64,000 bases of DNA, taken from Yponomeuta sedellus (Eukaryota > Arthropoda > Insecta > Lepidoptera > Yponomeutidae). A program made the position numbers and the translations under genes. Shown here piece after piece: positions 22,491 to 33,105 of this stretch. Below the pieces are notes generated by a model, which worked only from the letters and a program-made list of their open reading frames with translations, did not search any database and was not told where the DNA came from. The stretch spans positions 17,372,805-17,436,804 of the forward strand of contig OW203736.1 in assembly GCA_934045075.1 (NCBI GenBank), given 5' to 3'. The stretch's first letter is position 1, and the number at the start of each line of letters is the position of its first letter.

Positions 22491-22995
22491 TTTAAAGAAT
22501 TTTATCTCAAAGACCTTTTTCAAGATGCAAGATAATAAGATGATAAGATTTCAAGATAATTATCGTTGTAAATTTGAGTAAATGTGAACAAAAATATAGC
22601 GAACTCAATACTTTGTAAGTAATTAAATAAACAAATAAATACCCCGTTCTGTAACAATCAACTTTTACAGAACAATAGTTTTTTTATATTTGGTCGTGAT
22701 AGTGATGATAATGTAAAGTATCATAAAAAAACAGCAACTTAAAGAAAAAACATTAGTGCAACTAGTGTGTAAGGTAGGTAGGTCGTGACATGTTCACAAT
22801 TTTTCATAGATGACAATAGACAGGCAACAAAATGACACTTACATTCTTGCTGCTTTTTTTTTTTACCTTACACCATAGTTGGCTTCAACCAAAAGTATAT
22901 ATAAAAAACAAAGGTTAACAATTAAACACGCACACCACTTACTAGTGACAGTCCAAAACCGAAGTGATACTGACCTTGACCACGTTGGGCGCCAG
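22491..22995 (-). other. Gypsy 5' leader with primer-binding site
   Basis: Non-coding leader between LTR and gag. On the minus strand TGGCGCCCAACGTGG (complement at about 22982-22996) directly follows the LTR and looks like a tRNA primer-binding site. The remainder is AT-rich with no other feature. Confidence 0.6.
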
Positions 22996-23633
22996 TGAAA
23001 CGCTTCTAGGGGGCAGAAGGGCCTAGCCTGAAGGGCTTGCAAATAAAAGAAATCGAAGGTGATTTTAAGACACTTACTTTAATGCATAAACCCTGCATAG
23101 GGTACAATAAAAAAAAAAGGAAAGGGACCTTAGTCAGTATTGTGATTCAGTTTTGGACTAACACGTTGCTATACTGTCCTGGTCTGGTGATGAAAACTCG
23201 GGGAAGAAGAATCTGGAAATAGTATCCGGGTAGCTCAGATCTGGCCGGCGATATGGCTCGAATTTGTAGTTGTGCGTAGCGCCCGGCAGGACAAAGCCGA
23301 TGCCGGTAGTTTCTAGCCGTGACGTGAAACCCCAAATCAGTGGGGGAACACAAACACTATACAAATATAATTACTCTAAGTGGTATTTACTACAAAATAT
23401 TCAAATCCACGATATTTAGGAACAATGATTCGACGTTAGAGCGGTCAAGAATTAGCGAGAATTCTCGCGTCCGATTCGAGCCGTCGTCAACCAAGAGTGA
23501 TGGCTTAAAAATGAACGTCACTGTCGCATCGCGAGTGCCAAGCGTAATGCCAGTTGATATATCGGTATCAACAGCGTTATAGACAAGACGTTAATTAGAA
23601 GTGGAACGTTACTCATGGAATAATAACGTTACA
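22996..23633 (-). repeat. Probable gypsy 5' LTR
   Basis: On the minus strand the segment starts TGTAACGTTATT and ends GTTTCA immediately before the primer-binding site, giving TG...CA ends. It interrupts the errantivirus-like env fragment upstream, so I read it as the 5' LTR of the gag element inserted into older env DNA. The second LTR is not in the window and the outer boundary is approximate. Confidence 0.55.
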
Positions 23634-23903
23634 ATAGCTATCTACATCAAAAATAGGGAATTTAAAGGCTATCACTATTTGATTGCCTGAGTAGTAGTAA
23701 CCTGGCTTTATTAGGTCATAGTACTCTCTAAGCTCTAAATCTAACACATAATCTCTACCATAGATTTTAACTAGCCTATTTAACATATTACCTAGTACTC
23801 TAAAATTAATCATTGAATGATGCGTGCTTGATGCACGTATAAAAGCTAGCATATTTTCTAATCTAATTAATTATTAGATATTGGGCGAATTGAGCATGTT
23901 GTA
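23634..23903 (-). pseudogene. Errantivirus-like env fragment, distal part
   Basis: The minus strand encodes MLAFIRASSTHHSMINF, LNRLVKIYGRDY, LREYYDLIKPGYYY and IVIAFKFPIF, resembling the part of insect gypsy/errantivirus envelope proteins downstream of the fusion region. It is the continuation of 27333-27558, from which an RTE insertion separates it, and a frame change lies at the seam. It is cut downstream by a gypsy LTR. This is an old, broken retroviral remnant. Confidence 0.55.
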
Positions 23904-23915
23904 TAAGGTTAGCAT

Positions 23916-26900
23916 GAAAATCCAAGGTCGGATGCAAGCACAAGACCGCCAAATATAAAAAATACATGCAAAAATTATAGAAACACTAAGAAACGAAAGA
24001 AATATATAGAAACAGAACATAAAAACACGATTAACATAAAAAACCGAACTCTACAACTCAAAAATACATCTCCCAATACGGTTGGTCACCGCGGGAGCAT
24101 TAGACCAGAGCCCTCCGGCCGACACATTACGTCTATTACCTCTACTACCTCTAGTAACTCTAGTACCTCTAGCAACCTCTTAACTATGAACAACTCGATA
24201 AATAAAGAACACAATCTATCAACAGAAAATGTAACAAAAATAAGAGACACTATTGAAATAGCAACGCTTAACACAAGAACTTTAAGAACAGATGAAAATC
24301 TTCTCGAATTGGAAATGGCACTGTCGGATCTACGGTGGGACATTTTGGGCATCAGCGAAATGAGAAGACTAGGTGAGTCAATTGAAAATCGTAATAATTA
24401 CCTACTCTACCACAAAGGTGAAATTCCTGGCCAAAGAGGTGTCGGATTCCTTATTAAAGCCTCATTGATGAACCAAATAAAAGAATTTGTAGGTGTTTCG
24501 GACCGGATAGCGCAGGTCAATTTGACTCTACCTGGGCACAAAAAGGACTGGGCAATTATTCAGGTATATGCCCCGACAGAGCAAGCCACTTCCAAAGATA
24601 TAGATCTTTTTTATCAGAGCCTTAGTCAAACCATTAACAATATACACAATAAACACATAATTGTCATGGGCGATTTTAATGCACAGATCGGCACTCAAAA
24701 CAAGGGAGAAGAAAATGTTCTTGGCAAATATGGACATGGGAAGAGAAGCAAGAATGGACAAAAACTAGTTGATTTTATGCTTGAACAGAACTTATCCATT
24801 CTAAACAGTCTCTTCAAAAAGAACCCTAAAACAAAATGGACATGGAAATCACCGGACGGAAAGTATAGAAATGAAATAGACTATATAACAACGAATAATT
24901 GCAGGGCATTCACAAATACCGAAGTAATCCAGGGTCTCAATTTCAACACCAACCACCGTATGGTTCGCGCAACACTTCAATTAAATCCTACAAAAATATC
25001 CCGAACACAAATTATGAAACACTTAAAAAAGGAGAGACAAAATATCAATCAGACGAATCATACTGAAATATCAATTAATACTAACACTCCAAACTACTTA
25101 GCCTTGACATGGAACAGCGCAGATACATTAGAATTGCAAACTAGATACAATGTTCTTGAGAGGCAACTAAGTGCACCCTTATATAACCTGAAACAAAATA
25201 AAAGCAAATTGAGTAAAGAAACAATCGAACTCATAAACGAAAGAAAAACAATCATGAAAAAAGCAGACGTAGCCAGAAAACAAAAAGAAAGACTGTTAGC
25301 AATTATAAGCAAGCAAATAAATAAGGGAATTAAGTATGATCGGAAGAAACACAGGCTAGAAACTCTAGAAACGCACATAATAAAATCGGGCGGAGTTAGA
25401 AAGGCACTCAAAGAGCTGAGAGAAGTTACAAAAGAATGGATACCCAAAATGAAAAAACAAAACACAACTTACAGAAAGCGAGCGGACATCAAAGAGTGTG
25501 CCACTAACTTCTACAGAAACCTCTACAGCAGAGAAGGTTCACTATTACCGGTAGAGTTAGAAAATAAAAAAGACTCAACGGACAAACCCCCAAGTATACT
25601 AGATTGTGAAGTGGAAAAGGCTCTAAAATCACAAAAACTAGAGAAAGCACCGGGACCAGACAATATTAGAAACGAAACTCTACAAGGTACAATGGAGGAA
25701 TTATGTCCAATTTTAAGAAGAATGTTTGACGAGTGCCTAAACAAAGGGATAATACCGAAGCAATGGTCAAAATCACATATTATACTTATCTATAAAAGCG
25801 GAGCAAAAGACGAAATGGGTAACTACAGACCAATCAGCTTAATGTCTAACGTTTATAAAATTTTTGCAAAAATAATCCTAAACAGAATTACTCGACAACT
25901 GGATGACAACCAACCCATTGAGCAGGCGGGGTTTAGACGTAACTTTTCAACTATTGACCATATTCATACAGTGAAACAAGTCATTGAAAAGTACAAGGAG
26001 TATAATAAAACTCTCTACATAGCATTCATAGACTATAGAAAAGCATTTGACAGCTTGTACCAAGAAACTATCTGGGAGAGTTTGGAGAAGCAAGGAATAC
26101 ACACACTCTATATAGACATAATAAAGAGAGTGTATGAGAAATGCTCAGCGAGGGTCCAACTCGAAACTCTAGGTGATGAGTTTCCTATAAAAAGAGGTGT
26201 CAGACAGGGTGACCCAATTTCCCCAAAGCTTTTCTCTGCTGTATTGGAAAATACTTTCCGCTCCATAAACTGGGAAGCCATGGGCCTCAATATAAATGGT
26301 AGAAAACTACACCATCTTAGATTTGCTGACGACATTGTTATATTCGAAGAAGATGCTAAGAAACTCGAAAGCATGATACAAGAGCTTTCCATTGAAAGCA
26401 AAAAAGCGGGCCTACAAATGAACATGAATAAAACTAAAGTTATGACTAACAGCGAACAAATACAAATAATTGTCGACGGTGAATCATTGCAGTACGTAGA
26501 AGAATACACATATTTAGGTCAAATAACCTCTTTAACTGATCTCACATCCAAGGAAATTAATAAAAGAATAGCGAATGGATGGCGAAAGTTCTGGTCGCTG
26601 AAAGAAATAATGAAGAGTAAAGACTTAGGTATGGCAGTAAAACGGAAGGTGTTTGATATGTGCGTTCTCCCTTGCCTCACATACGGTTGCGAGACGTGGG
26701 CCTTAACAGTCGCACATAGAAGCAAGCTTGCTACGACTCAAAGAGCAATGGAGAGAAGTATGATTGGTATAAAGAAGAGTGACCGGGTTAGAAACGAAGA
26801 CACTCGAAACAAGACTAACGTAAAAGACATACTCCACAGAATCGACTCGCAGAAATGGAGATGGACCGGACACATGCTTAGAGATAGCCAAAGGAAATGG

Positions 26901-27320
26901 AGCCAAATCGTCACCAACTGGTATCCAAGAGATGGCAAGAGAAATAGAGGTGGTCAGTACAGAAGATGGGAGGACGAAATGAAATACACGGCGGGACCAT
27001 ACTGGAGACGCGTGGCACTGGAACGGAAACAATGGAAAGAGCTGGAGGAGGCCTTTGTCGACAGACATTCCAAAATTAGGGACATTTTGTAAAAAAAAAT
27101 AAGTAAAATTAATATTTATTAAATGTAATACGTGTAATAATCAATTTATTAATTTATTGTATTTAAAATTTATATTAATAATTTATTACCTATGCATGAC
27201 ATTTAAATGAACTATTATACAAAAAATCGATACGTAGTTATAAGAAACACTATAATGTTTAATGATCTCGAGATAATTTTGTGAATAAAAGGCTATTTTA
27301 TTTTATTTTATTTTATTTTA
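23916..27320 (+). mobile_element. RTE-type non-LTR retrotransposon, apparently complete
   Basis: The element is bracketed by a 12-bp target-site duplication TAAGGTTAGCAT (23904-23915 and 27321-27332). It ends in a (TTTTA)n tail (27295-27320), characteristic of target-primed insertion. It has a 270-bp leader, one uninterrupted ORF and a 230-bp 3' UTR. Preserved ends and ORF suggest a recent insertion. Confidence 0.93.
24186..27092 (+). CDS. RTE-type ORF: APE endonuclease + reverse transcriptase, intact
   Basis: A single 968-residue frame, the usual length for RTE elements. Residues 1-240 form the APE endonuclease: TLNTRTLR, E in GISEMRRLGE, GDFNAQIG, NEIDYI and the terminal NTNHRMV with catalytic His. 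The reverse transcriptase follows from about residue 490: GNYRPISLMSNVYK, FIDYRKAFDSL, GVRQGDPISPKLFS and the catalytic FADDIVIF. The C-terminus has LTYGCETWAL and TGHMLRDSQRKW, typical of this clade. No stop or frameshift is visible, so the protein may be functional. It would nick chromosomal DNA and reverse-transcribe its own RNA at the nick. Confidence 0.95.
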   Translation: MNNSINKEHNLSTENVTKIRDTIEIATLNTRTLRTDENLLELEMALSDLRWDILGISEMRRLGESIENRNNYLLYHKGEIPGQRGVGFLIKASLMNQIKEFVGVSDRIAQVNLTLPGHKKDWAIIQVYAPTEQATSKDIDLFYQSLSQTINNIHNKHIIVMGDFNAQIGTQNKGEENVLGKYGHGKRSKNGQKLVDFMLEQNLSILNSLFKKNPKTKWTWKSPDGKYRNEIDYITTNNCRAFTNTEVIQGLNFNTNHRMVRATLQLNPTKISRTQIMKHLKKERQNINQTNHTEISINTNTPNYLALTWNSADTLELQTRYNVLERQLSAPLYNLKQNKSKLSKETIELINERKTIMKKADVARKQKERLLAIISKQINKGIKYDRKKHRLETLETHIIKSGGVRKALKELREVTKEWIPKMKKQNTTYRKRADIKECATNFYRNLYSREGSLLPVELENKKDSTDKPPSILDCEVEKALKSQKLEKAPGPDNIRNETLQGTMEELCPILRRMFDECLNKGIIPKQWSKSHIILIYKSGAKDEMGNYRPISLMSNVYKIFAKIILNRITRQLDDNQPIEQAGFRRNFSTIDHIHTVKQVIEKYKEYNKTLYIAFIDYRKAFDSLYQETIWESLEKQGIHTLYIDIIKRVYEKCSARVQLETLGDEFPIKRGVRQGDPISPKLFSAVLENTFRSINWEAMGLNINGRKLHHLRFADDIVIFEEDAKKLESMIQELSIESKKAGLQMNMNKTKVMTNSEQIQIIVDGESLQYVEEYTYLGQITSLTDLTSKEINKRIANGWRKFWSLKEIMKSKDLGMAVKRKVFDMCVLPCLTYGCETWALTVAHRSKLATTQRAMERSMIGIKKSDRVRNEDTRNKTNVKDILHRIDSQKWRWTGHMLRDSQRKWSQIVTNWYPRDGKRNRGGQYRRWEDEMKYTAGPYWRRVALERKQWKELEEAFVDRHSKIRDIL

Positions 27321-27332
27321 TAAGGTTAGCAT

Positions 27333-27558
27333 CTTTGAAAATATCCGAATTTAAGATTAAACGCAAGGTGTCATTAATTTTTATTTGATTTTCCACTAGT
27401 TTATGAATTATACTAGTATGCTGGTCCATCAAATCTTTACTGATAGAGATGTGATTATTGAACTCATTTACGATCTTATTTTCATCACTCTTTAGGGTCC
27501 TTAGGGCATCATCATATCGCACATCCGGGATGACATCGACGTAACTACGCTTTTGCAA
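27333..27558 (-). pseudogene. Errantivirus-like env fragment, proximal part
   Basis: Encodes SYVDVIPDVRYDDALRTL, IVNEFNNHISISKDLM and LVENQIKINDTLRLIL, resembling the helical region after the fusion peptide in insect retroviral/baculovirus-F-like envelope proteins. It ends exactly at the RTE target-site duplication and resumes on the other side of that element. No signal peptide or membrane anchor is retained. Confidence 0.55.
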
Positions 27559-27800
27559 ATTTTACAGGAGAAGCATTTAAAGATTCAGATCCAAGTTTAA
27601 GTCTCTTTATATTAAGTCCTGTTACCCTTACCATACACAAAGAACTACAGGTGTCTAGTTTTTTAGACTGTATCAACATTCTAAGTATCTCTATACGTGC
27701 GGCCTAAGATTAAATAAATATCGAGGGGTACCTACAATTGCGTCATTGTTACTACAAGAGTTATTTAAATTTCTGTCACGCATGCCATACAAAACAGTGA

Positions 27801-28481
27801 TTTTGTGACAAAATAAAAGATGTTTTGTTTATTTTTAATAACAATATTTATTGTAAGCGCTCCCAAGTGGCTACTTAAGAGCCCTAGTTAGACTTATCTA
27901 ACTAGGGCTCTTAAGTAGCCAGTGTTTTTGAAACAGTAAAAGCATAAAAAAAGAACTAGGTACCTACTTGACCGTATACAAAACAAAACTGTTATAACTT
28001 CTTATTCTTAGCTAATTTTTACTCTTATTATCTAATCAGTCATAAAATACAGTACTAATCAATACTGGTTGGCACATAAAATCACAGAACCGTATTCATA
28101 ATAAAAATTGTTACGAAAATTATGCATGAAAAATGCTTTCAATTGAAAAATCAATGTTTTGTGACAAAATAAAAGATGTTTTGTTTATTTTTAATAAAAA
28201 TATGTATTGTAAGCGCTCGCAGGTGGCTACTTAAGAGCCCGAGTTAGTCTTAACACAATTAGTGTTTTTGAAACAGTAAAAGCATAAAAAAAGAACTAGG
28301 TACCTACTTGACCGTATACAAAACAAAACTGTTATAACTTCTTATTCTTAGCTAATTTTTACTCTTATTATCTAATCAGTCACAAAATACAGTACTAATC
28401 AATACTAGTTGGCACATAAAATCACAGAACCGTATTCATAATAAAAATTGTTAAGAAAATTATGTATGAAAAATGCTTTCA
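27801..28481. repeat. Direct repeat, two ~330-bp units
   Basis: Unit 1 (27801-28141) and unit 2 (28157-28481) are about 95% alike, starting TTTTGTGACAAAATAAAAG and ending ATGAAAAATGCTTTCA. Unit 2 includes the stop of the adjacent family X gene, so the repeat is probably a duplicated 3' UTR. Unit 1 carries an extra hairpin where unit 2 has a simple sequence. Confidence 0.85.
27868..27921. repeat. Perfect 24-bp-stem hairpin inside repeat unit 1
   Basis: TGGCTACTTAAGAGCCC and on to TAGTTAG pairs perfectly around the loop ACTTAT. The second repeat unit holds only the left half, so the hairpin arose after the duplication by an inverted copy of about 24 bases. Confidence 0.9.
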
Positions 28482-31400
28482 TAAAAAGTGGAATAAACTT
28501 TGGGTATAATGTTTTTTTGGAGCAATTCTTGTAAATCCTTCTTTTTGTTTTGTGAAATAGGAATTTTGGACAGGTAAGCTGCTTTCAGGTTGATCGTCTT
28601 GATCTCATTTAGGTTGTCTGGCTGTGAAGATCTTGTATTTCTTTTTTTAATGTCGGTTTCAACCCAATCGTCTTCATACTTTGTTTTATAACTATAAGTT
28701 AAACTGTCCTTTTGGAATTTAATCATTTTAAGATCATGTATTTTAATAATGGCCCCATTGGAGTCTTTTCCCGTGTTCAGGCCAACGTCATCCGATAGTT
28801 TTTTTAAATCGTAGAAGTCGTCGAAATTAAGCTCTTCCAACACAAATGGGTTTCCATTTTTCTTTGCTGATCTTATTATTTGCGCATATTGATCAGGCAC
28901 GTATATAGGGCCAGATTTCCTTGATTCCTTAATTGCTCTTTCTATGATTGAGTGTACAGAATCACCCTCGTTCTGCGTATGCCCTCGTATCAAAAATTTG
29001 TGAGTTATTGTTTTTATATTTAATGTTGTGATTGCGTACATGTACATGGAGAACAGAAACCTGGAAGCATGAGTAATATAAATTAGTCAGTGTTGATATA
29101 GTATAAGAATAATAATTGGTATTGAAGAAAAAGGAAACTGTGATCATACTTACTTGTTTTTCTGCTGTCCACAACAATTGTCTGTATAAAATATGACATT
29201 GGAACCGGGATGCTTTTCAGCCACATTTTGCAAAAATTTTAAGACACAAGAGCCAATCTCATTTGCACCCCGATTGCCCAGAGCCTCATGCCAGAAATAA
29301 CAAAACGTCTGTTTGTTTGTGACATCAGTAACCTAAAACAATTATCATGATTAAATTATTGATCACTTCTTACCTATTAAAAATGCATTAGAAAATTACT
29401 TACTGTTAAATTCAGACAGTTCAATTTAGACTGTAATAAAAAGCCGATGACTCTCCGATTGGTACCGGCATAACAGCTTGTAGGTCGTAAATAGCTACTA
29501 TGTCATTACTTTCTGCCATTTTACTTCTATCGATGTCAATCTTTTTTTCTGTGCAACTGAGTTGTTTTTGGAATTGGTGTTCAGTATAGTTTTCTTCCAG
29601 TTTTTGTTTTTCCTCACCAACGGCATTTTTATATGATTCGCAAACATCACATTGATATTTTTTGGGAATGAAAAATGAAACATTGAACTCCGTATTAAAA
29701 ATACGAAAGTATTTGTCATAATTTGCAAATGGTTTATTATCGGCTTCTCTGATATTTCGATAATCGCGGTGCAAGTCCGCTATGGTGAGGCCACCGTCAA
29801 TGTATTCCCGAGTCGTGTTCGCTCGGAGATAGTGACTCTTAATCCTTGCCACGGAATTGATGTGATTTCGTACAGACTCCAGGACTTCGCCGCGTAATGC
29901 ATGATGTTTATTGTGCTTTCCGCGATTGTCCTTCGGTGCTTCACCGAGAGAGTTATCTTTTGTTCTGCTCTCAATTCGCATTTCACAGAGTCCTTTCTGA
30001 GATTCCCAATGTGTTAAGGAAAAACTTTTTGCACACTCTTAGCATCCTACCATCTTTGGTCAGGGAACAGTAGGTGTTGGGTTTTCGATTTTTCGTATTT
30101 ATCTTCAGACGGCGTTGCGTTGTATCCATCACAGTGATCGTAGATTTCAAAAAATCACGCTGTCTCTGAAATGAATTAAGTTCCCAGTACATGTAAAAAA
30201 TCTCAAGCCTCTGCTCCTCTGTAAATTTCTCTGAGCATGTTAATCTGCATTTGTTAGTGCAAGATGGTTTAATTTCTTTAGCAACTACAGTTTTGCCACG
30301 ACGCGACGTATATTGATGGCCTGAATCTTTAAGGATTTTTCTTTTATTCTTTATCCATTCGGTTTCATTTCGGATCCTTTTATTTTTATAGACTTATTGG
30401 CGTTTTCTACACTGTGAGATGATTCATCGTTTTGTACGCTTTTCTGTGGAGATTCATTTTTACTTGAGCTCGTAACATTATTTGATACAGTTGGAATGGC
30501 ATCATTTGCGTGGTTAGATGCTGTTGGTTGACTTTGAGTCAAAGTCGCCATCGTGTCATCACACGTGGAGCCACTCGATGAGGAGCTCCTCATCGTCTTC
30601 CAGCCGGAAGACGACGAACTTGAACTGGATGAATTTGACAAGGATCTCTGACAGTGAAGATTATGCTTTTGTCGGTTCTTCGGATGGTATTCGTCATCAC
30701 TGTCGTCAGGAGAAAAATCTCCGCAAGTTGATGAAGCCATGTCCAAATTGTTTAAATTTTTGTTAGATGGCGTTGGTAAATCTAATTCGAATGTTTCTGA
30801 TCGCAGAATAGATTCATTATGAATTGGTAAATTTGCTTGGAATTCAGAGATGTCTGATTTCGGTGTCGCCTCCTCATTATTAGTTGATGAGAACGGTAAA
30901 GTTTGTGTCAAAATTGACTTGCTAGCAGTTGAATCACCAGAATCACTGCTGCTTGATGACGATGAAGTTGAACTGCATGAACTTAATTCCGATGGTTTAC
31001 GATCACGAGTGCACTTTCTCTTCTTTGGACAATCGTGCGATGATATTAATAATTCTGTGCAATTAGTTGAAGTTAACAAACTTTTGACGTCTTCGCCTAG
31101 AATAAAATAATTTAAGGGACTTTAGTCTAAAACTAGCACCACTAACGAAAAAAAATCATAACTTCCTATCTAGGACGTTTTTGCAAAAAGTGGTAGACAA
31201 AACTTTAGAAATCTATACTAATGATGTTTTTCAGACTCATGACCGAGAATCTAGAGCGAAAGACCTGGGACTAGATAGCATTTATACCAAAAACGGCCGT
31301 TTTCGGCGGAAATGCTGTCTAGTCCTACGTTTTTTGCCTTAGGTTGAGGGCCCTAAGAATCACTAATGTAGATCTCCAAAGATTTGTCTACCACTTTTGC

Positions 31401-31685
31401 AAAAAAGTCCGGCCGTCCTAGAAAACAATATATAATGATATTTTTTTTCGTTGGTGGCGCTAGTTTCACACACCGGAGCCCCTTAACAAGTAAGTAACGA
31501 GAATCTCAATCATGATAATTTGGTCGTTACTTAAAGGGTATCAAATAAAACTTACCATCTTCATTCTGAAAGCAACCAGCATCCAAACGGTTTAAATAGT
31601 TTTTGTCTTCGATATTTTTGGCAAAAGGTGGTGGTATTTTTCTGTCTTTTGCATAATTAACCAATCGTCTCGCACGCCCGTCCAT
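28460..31685 (-). pseudogene. Family X gene, four exons, three frameshifts
   Basis: Exon 1 (31556-31685) starts MDGRARRLVNYAKDRK; exon 2 (29404-31096) is long; exon 3 is 29154-29332; exon 4 runs 29060-28460. All junctions have GT/AG signals and compatible phases. Exon 2 holds a Ser-rich, acidic region, KILKDSGHQYTSRRGK, a Cys cluster (CTNKCRLTCSEKFTEEQ), LRVCKKFFLNTLGIS, SHYLRA, CDVCESYK and IYDLQAVMPVP. Exon 3 holds FYTDNCCGQQKNK. Exon 4 holds RGHTQNEGDSVHS. The D...D...E/D spacing looks like an RNase H-fold transposase, which is inference. Frames break near 30370, 29985 and 29440. I know the family only as an uncharacterised, arthropod-expanded one. Confidence 0.7.
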
Positions 31686-31842
31686 TTTTGTAGAAACAAA
31701 AAATTTGTAATTGTGAATCATTAGAAAAAGTTATTGATTTTCTTGCATCGTTATGGTTTATCCAGACTCGTGGCAAGAGCGCTTTAAAAAAATCGCTACG
31801 AAAAAGAGTAGATCGGTATATCTAGCTTGCGGACGCTTGCCA

Positions 31843-32696
31843 TGAGTCTGGGTTGTCCTTAACATTTATACATGTGACTATTTAAGTGTTAGCACTGACC
31901 TAGGTACAAGCAATGACCTTGGTACAATGATTTATGAAAGTCAGGAAAATCTTGTTAGTTTTTTTTACTTATTACAAAAATCATTATTGATACACTCATA
32001 GAGAAAACTTTCTTTTTTTGGTAATAAAAAGACGTAAACAACATAGTCCCGTCATATTTTCTATCCATATGTTTTTACTTGGAGAAACAATGACAAATTT
32101 ACACAATTTCGTCAATGTTTCCCCAAAAAAGAACAAACGTTTTGTCATAATTACCTTTCCGTCGATGTAGCACCAAACCACGATACACACTTGGCGGGGC
32201 TCCCCACGCGACTGTCCTTTAGGTCAATGTTTCTACAGAAATTGCACAAATCTGTGTGTATGCAACAACGACCATCAGCGCTATCTAGTGAAAATTTCTA
32301 GAAATTCAATTCTGTCGATTTTGTCCCGTATTTATTTACCCTTTAGGAGTATTGTGTCATACTCAACTTATTTTTAGAAAAAATGTTAATTACGTCGATG
32401 TCATCCCAAATGAGCGATATCTAGTGGCATCTGAGTAGTCTATGTTACCAGTTATGCTTTTAATTAACGAGCCTAGACCGTTGATGAGACCTCTCCTTAC
32501 ACGATTGGGCTGTAACGTCTCTAAATGTTCCAGCACTTTAGCTAAATTAACGTTAAGGTACTTGAAGCTCGTATATAAGATAGGTATCATTGCTCAACTT
32601 ATTCTTGTAATCTAATAATTGACCTTGTATCGATGTTATTTGTTCGCTAATGTCGCTAAGTTGCATAAATGAGTGGTAATGTAATGTGAGACGTGT
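31843..32696. repeat. Left arm of inverted repeat 3
   Basis: Reverse complement of the right arm at 34268-35006, running from GAGTCTGGGTTGTCC to GTGAGACGTGT. The arm holds env coding sequence and its downstream region. It contains about 145 bp (31897-32042) absent from the other arm, and scattered substitutions, so this inverted repeat is older than the two at the left of the window. Confidence 0.85.
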
Positions 32697-33105
32697 AGCG
32701 CCAAGTCGAAAGGGTAGCAATCCGGGACCGTTATCAATGCTCGCGAGTCTTATCTCCGGATTGGTCTGCTGGGTCGCTATCGAATGAGCAATCAGGACCA
32801 GTACAACCCTGTAACAATTGAGCACTCTTAGGGACACGTTTTAACCTACTCTTTGCTACGGGCCCACGTTTCCTAGATGTATAGATATGAATGGGTAAGT
32901 CTGCAAGAACCTTGTCTTGAGAGTAACGTGGTGCTAATTTCTGACGACTAGCTAGGGGGTTATTAACGAATACACGTTGTCCTGGCTGATATTCAGCTTC
33001 CGGCTCGCGGGTCTTATTCTGGTTCTCAATGATGTTCGTGCGATTGGCAAGAGAGGATTCGTTAATAGTGTCGTATACGATTTTCATTTGTTCACGGTGG
33101 TTCAT
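32395..33105 (-). pseudogene. Errantivirus-like gypsy: integrase C-terminus and env start
   Basis: The minus strand first encodes an integrase tail (HREQMKIVYDTINESS, YQPGQRVFVNNP, VAKSRLKRVPK). It then overlaps in another frame a hydrophobic leader (VVLVLIAHSIATQQ) and an env ectodomain start (LPFRLGATRLTLHYHSF). Near 32500 lies a furin-type RVRR followed by GLINGLGSLIKSITG, the layout of a cleaved fusion peptide in insect retroviral envelopes. Frames shift at about 32590 and 32560, and the frame ends shortly after. Pol-env overlap and env define an errantivirus-like element. Only fragments remain and no membrane anchor is present. Confidence 0.65.

Noticed and set aside
23147..23364. Overlapping 68-codon minus frames inside the gypsy LTR
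   Set aside because: No family resemblance, and the LTR position explains the sequence.
21231..27558. env - LTR - primer-binding site - gag read as two tandem elements sharing one LTR
   Set aside because: No purine-rich tract precedes the LTR on the env side and env is cut mid-domain, so insertion of a gag-bearing gypsy into an older env relic is simpler. A shared LTR is not fully excluded.
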